A stretch of DNA of 64,000 nt. Origin: Thiomonas sp. X19 (GTDB lineage Bacteria; Pseudomonadota; Gammaproteobacteria; Burkholderiales; Burkholderiaceae_C). A program made the translations under genes and the position numbers. The stretch is from NCBI RefSeq assembly GCF_900089495.1, contig NZ_LT605203.1, positions 3,362,030-3,426,029 on the forward strand. Direction: 5' to 3'. The notes beneath the pieces are model-generated. The model was not told the origin of the DNA and did not search any database. It saw only the letters and a list, made by a program, of their open reading frames with translations. Shown in pieces: positions 61,328 to 64,000 of the stretch; positions within the stretch are counted from its first letter, which is position 1, and the number at the start of each line of letters is the position of its first letter.

Positions 61328-62242
61328 TCAGAGGATGCTGCCAAGCTCATAGAACTCGTCTTTAAGCCAGCCGAGGAAAGAGGAGAGCGACCTGCTTTCA
61401 GTGCGGTCGTTCGGAACCACGAACCAATAGGCATAGTCGGCCTTGATCCGGGCGTCGAAGGGCGCAATCAGCCGTCCTTCGGCAATGTCGCGGGCGACGA
61501 GGATCGAGCGTCCGAGTGCCACGCCATGCCCGTCGATGGCGGCCTGAATGAGCGCCGTGTCATCCGAAAAGCCGATGCCCCGGATCAGCGAGGGCGGCAC
61601 CAGCCCGGCGGCGTTGAACCAATCCTGCCAGCTTTCGACGATGTCACCCTGCAGGAGCGGCATTTTCGACAGAACCTCTGGGTCATCCAGGGGGCCGAAC
61701 CGGTCCCGCAGGCACGGGCTCATCACCGGAAAAACCAGTTCATCGGCTAGCTGGATCGATGTGCAGCCCGGCCAGTTGCCGCGACCGTAGCGGATCGCTG
61801 CATCGACATCGTCGAAATCGGTGAGCGCGCGTGTGCAGCTCAAACGCAGTTCGATGTCGGGAAAGGCCGCGCTGAACGCACCGATGCGCGGGGCGAGCCA
61901 TTTTGCGGCGAAGCTGGGCAGCATGCTAACGGTCAGCAGGGCCGATGCGCGCTGGCTGGCGCGCAAGCTGTTGATGCCGATGTCGAGCCGGTCGAACGCA
62001 TCGGTGACGATGGTCTTGAGCCGCTCCCCCTCAGGGCTGAGCGCGACACCCCGGCTGACCCGACGGAACAGGCGCATGCCAAGTTCTTCCTCAAGATTGC
62101 GGATATGCCGGCTGACCGCGCTTTGCGTCAGCAGCAGCTCTTCGGCTGCCTTGACGAAGCTGTTGGTGCGACTGGCCACATCGAAGGCGCGAAGCGCCAT
62201 CAGCGAGGGCATCCTGCGACGACGTCTATACGGCTCAGTCAT
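61328..62242 (-). CDS. LysR-family transcriptional regulator (GcvA-like)
   Basis: A 304-residue regulator. The N-terminal helix-turn-helix is LMALRAFDVASRTNSFVKAA followed by LLTQSAVSRHIRNLEEELG; the substrate-binding domain has LLTVSMLPSFAAKWLAPRIG, DVDAAIRYGRGNWPG and HGVALGRSILVARDIAEGRL, as in the GcvA group. No obvious target gene flanks it: ars genes lie downstream and an IS upstream, 41 nt before its start. It may have lost its partner genes through the insertion. Confidence 0.88.
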   Translation of the reverse strand: MTEPYRRRRRMPSLMALRAFDVASRTNSFVKAAEELLLTQSAVSRHIRNLEEELGMRLFRRVSRGVALSPEGERLKTIVTDAFDRLDIGINSLRASQRASALLTVSMLPSFAAKWLAPRIGAFSAAFPDIELRLSCTRALTDFDDVDAAIRYGRGNWPGCTSIQLADELVFPVMSPCLRDRFGPLDDPEVLSKMPLLQGDIVESWQDWFNAAGLVPPSLIRGIGFSDDTALIQAAIDGHGVALGRSILVARDIAEGRLIAPFDARIKADYAYWFVVPNDRTESRSLSSFLGWLKDEFYELGSIL

Positions 62243-62282
62243 GATTGGATCTCATCAGGAACAAGCGACATAAATGATATGA

Positions 62283-63998
62283 ACCTGAATCCGTGACTTC
62301 CGATAATCCATCGACTTGAAAGCTGATTGTGACGGCCCGATTTTCCCGATTTCCCGCAGGTTCACGGTTCGAGCGCCGTGTCGAAGGGGGCTGTGGGGCT
62401 GTGCGCGAACGATCGGCCCCCTTGATCGGTCATTTCGGGTGGGTTGCGCGCAGCCGTTCCCCCGCCGAGCCCTTGTGGCCAGCGTCTTGGGGTGCTGGGA
62501 AAGCTTGGACTGCGTCTTCAGCCGCTGGCGGCGAACTGCGCATGCAGATCGCAAAAGGCACGGGCTGCCTTGTCGTTGGCGCCCAGTCCCAACCACAGCC
62601 GCCCGCCATGGTTGATCACGCGTGCTGCGCGGATGACAAGTTCCTGGATCACAGTCTTCAGACGCCGTCGCCTGGCCGCATGGCGCACCGGTGCATGCGG
62701 CCCCAGCAGCCCTTGCTGCCCCATGAGGCGCAGCACGTTCATCGTCAGGGCCGCAAGCTGGCAGACAAGATCGTTCGTGTCGAACTTCCCCGAGGGCAGT
62801 CGCTCCAGATCCATGTCGGTTTTGAATTCCGCATGGAACTGCTCGTGCGTAGCGTGCCCGGCGTACAGGTCGATGATCGCCTCGGCGCTGATGGCCTTGG
62901 GCAAGCTTGTCGTCCAGCCCTCCAAGATGATCTCGGGGACCAAAAACTGCTGGCCACGGGCATCGACGGTGCGCTCCGTGATGCGCACAATGCGGCGCAG
63001 GCGATGGGCGATGCCTTCGACCTGCACGGCCACCTCCCAAACCGCCACGCGCTTGCCTGCGCGCGGATGCTGCCACAACAAACCCCCTTCCAGTTCCTGC
63101 CGTCGCAAGACCTCCAGAGGATCGGTCTTGCGGGGATTCCACTTGATCAGAACATCGACCCGGGGCAGTCCTGGCCTGTTGCAGCGCTGCATGTCGGCCA
63201 TCAAGGCGGCCGAGCAAAACCCCGCATCCATGCGCACGAGAATCGGCGCCTTGGGGCCTGCGGTCGACAGGCGCTGCGCCATGGGCACGGCCGTCTCGAG
63301 GTTGTAGGTCGTCTCCGAAGCCGAGTGCTGCGCGCCCGGACGTAGGGCGAACTCCAGGCAAAACCCATGCGTGCCCAGGTAGGCCGCCAGCGGGCAGTAG
63401 CCATCGACCCCCGCGTAGGTGCGGCTCACCCCATCCTTGGCTGTGCCCGAGTTGTCCATCGCGAAGGTGTCGATGTCCAGCGGCACATGACCGCAAGGCA
63501 AAAGACCATAGTCCGGTTGGCTCTTGCGCAGCAGCGCTTCAATCGCCTGGGAGGTGAAGTCAAACCACAGGGCGGCCTGCGCATCCAGGCGCTGGCGCAG
63601 GGTGGGCGAGGACGGCACACCCACCAGACCCAGCGCCTCCTGGAAGAAACGATCGCCTCGAAAGCCTTCGATGGCATCGAAGTCGCTCTTGCTCTGCGCG
63701 AGCAAGCCAACATAGCTGCGCATCAGTGTGCTGGGCGGCAGTCCGCCGCGGCAAGGCCACTGGGCATCCAGGCGTTTGAACAGAGGATCGAGGCGCTTGA
63801 GGTGATGACCGACAAGGGCCAGACCGGCCACCGGCGTCAGGTCATAGTCGAGTTGCTTGACGCGAAATCCAAACCCCATGCCATACCCCGGAACGTTCAC
63901 CCGCTGGGTGAGAAGACAAAGGGGTCATTTTATCGAATAAACCATTATGCATCAACAACTTATGAAAATTCCGCATGCCCGAGCTCACGGATTCAGGT
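62283..63998 (-). mobile_element. IS1380-family insertion sequence
   Basis: A 1716-bp element bounded by perfect 14-bp inverted repeats ACCTGAATCCGTGA (62283-62296) and its complement (63985-63998), around one transposase gene. The left flank is ATGA; the right flank is cut by the window edge after two bases, so the target duplication cannot be confirmed. It lies directly before the LysR gene. Confidence 0.85.
62518..63900 (-). CDS. Transposase of the IS1380 family
   Basis: A 460-residue DDE transposase. DYDLTPVAGLALVGHHLKRL begins it; LDIDTFAMDNSGTAKDGVSR contains the first catalytic Asp region, ILVRMDAGFCSAALMADMQR the second, and HATHEQFHAEFKTDMDLERL with the final Glu lies near residue 355. 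QLAALTMNVLRLMGQQGLLG is typical of IS1380. The frame is complete between inverted repeats, so the element is probably active. Left of the gene 220 nt up to the inverted repeat carry no gene. Confidence 0.93.
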   Translation of the reverse strand: MNVPGYGMGFGFRVKQLDYDLTPVAGLALVGHHLKRLDPLFKRLDAQWPCRGGLPPSTLMRSYVGLLAQSKSDFDAIEGFRGDRFFQEALGLVGVPSSPTLRQRLDAQAALWFDFTSQAIEALLRKSQPDYGLLPCGHVPLDIDTFAMDNSGTAKDGVSRTYAGVDGYCPLAAYLGTHGFCLEFALRPGAQHSASETTYNLETAVPMAQRLSTAGPKAPILVRMDAGFCSAALMADMQRCNRPGLPRVDVLIKWNPRKTDPLEVLRRQELEGGLLWQHPRAGKRVAVWEVAVQVEGIAHRLRRIVRITERTVDARGQQFLVPEIILEGWTTSLPKAISAEAIIDLYAGHATHEQFHAEFKTDMDLERLPSGKFDTNDLVCQLAALTMNVLRLMGQQGLLGPHAPVRHAARRRRLKTVIQELVIRAARVINHGGRLWLGLGANDKAARAFCDLHAQFAASG

Positions 63999-64000
63999 AA

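Overview
The window looks like a chromosomal segment of an arsenite-oxidising betaproteobacterium (order Burkholderiales). The closest match I know is Thiomonas: the order of the arsenite-oxidase locus (aioX-aioS-aioR facing aioB-aioA-cytochrome-aioF-cytochrome), the ars operon and the sigma factor/DUF3619/DUF3106/RDD cluster all fit. The assignment rests on recalled gene content, not on a database search. The DNA is GC-rich and gene-dense, with many ATGA-type overlaps.

Left end (1-3.4 kb) is decayed DNA: a membrane protein cut by the window edge, a frame-broken EAL-domain remnant, the 3' half of a tRNA-Asn (a likely attachment scar), an 8 x 14-bp tandem repeat, then small genes for a hemerythrin, a DUF2249-like fragment and a DUF3079 protein. 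From 3.4 to 10.8 kb lies a low-oxygen module: class III ribonucleotide reductase (nrdD, a separate glycyl-radical mini-protein, nrdG) behind FNR-like and NrdR boxes, then ubiU-ubiV-ubiT for oxygen-independent ubiquinone synthesis, then a thiamine-diphosphate decarboxylase. thiG on the other strand has a TPP riboswitch about 370 nt upstream and no thiS. Next come dadA, lldR with operators, lldP, lldD and an unusual protein with three 6-pyruvoyl-tetrahydropterin-synthase-like (QueD-like) domains. Two FNR-type regulators, an ArsR-type regulator and an orphan ctaD with its own FNR box occupy 19-23.5 kb. A sigma-factor cluster, a phosphoesterase, a glycosyltransferase and dgkA close the core-like part.

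From 28.5 to 37.2 kb is a mobilizable element without a visible integrase: C/G-tract repeats, small hypothetical proteins, a CHC2 zinc-finger protein, a DUF3987 protein, a candidate oriT, a MobC-like protein, a MOBP relaxase broken by one frameshift, a higBA toxin-antitoxin pair and an orphan type I-E mini-CRISPR (three repeats, two spacers).

From 37.4 to 54.2 kb is the arsenite-oxidation island. AioX senses arsenite, AioS/AioR relay the signal, and a sigma-54 promoter precedes aioBA. After the oxidase come two closely related cytochromes c, AioF, a nitroreductase-like protein, a 97-aa unknown, a PetA-like Rieske protein and molybdenum-cofactor genes (moaA, mobA, moeA, moaD, a truncated moaE) with an Rrf2-like and an FNR-like regulator, then CoxG-like and thioredoxin-like proteins. 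From 61.0 down to 54.3 kb on the minus strand is the operon arsR-arsC-arsD-arsA-arsC2-oxidoreductase-CBS-arsB, in which arsC2 and the oxidoreductase are frameshifted. A LysR regulator and an IS1380-family insertion sequence with 14-bp inverted repeats end the window.

The logic is two linked themes: life at low oxygen (class III RNR, UbiUVT, FNR proteins) and arsenic metabolism (oxidation by Aio using dedicated molybdenum cofactor genes, and efflux by ArsAB), with clear signs of horizontal transfer and recent indel decay.
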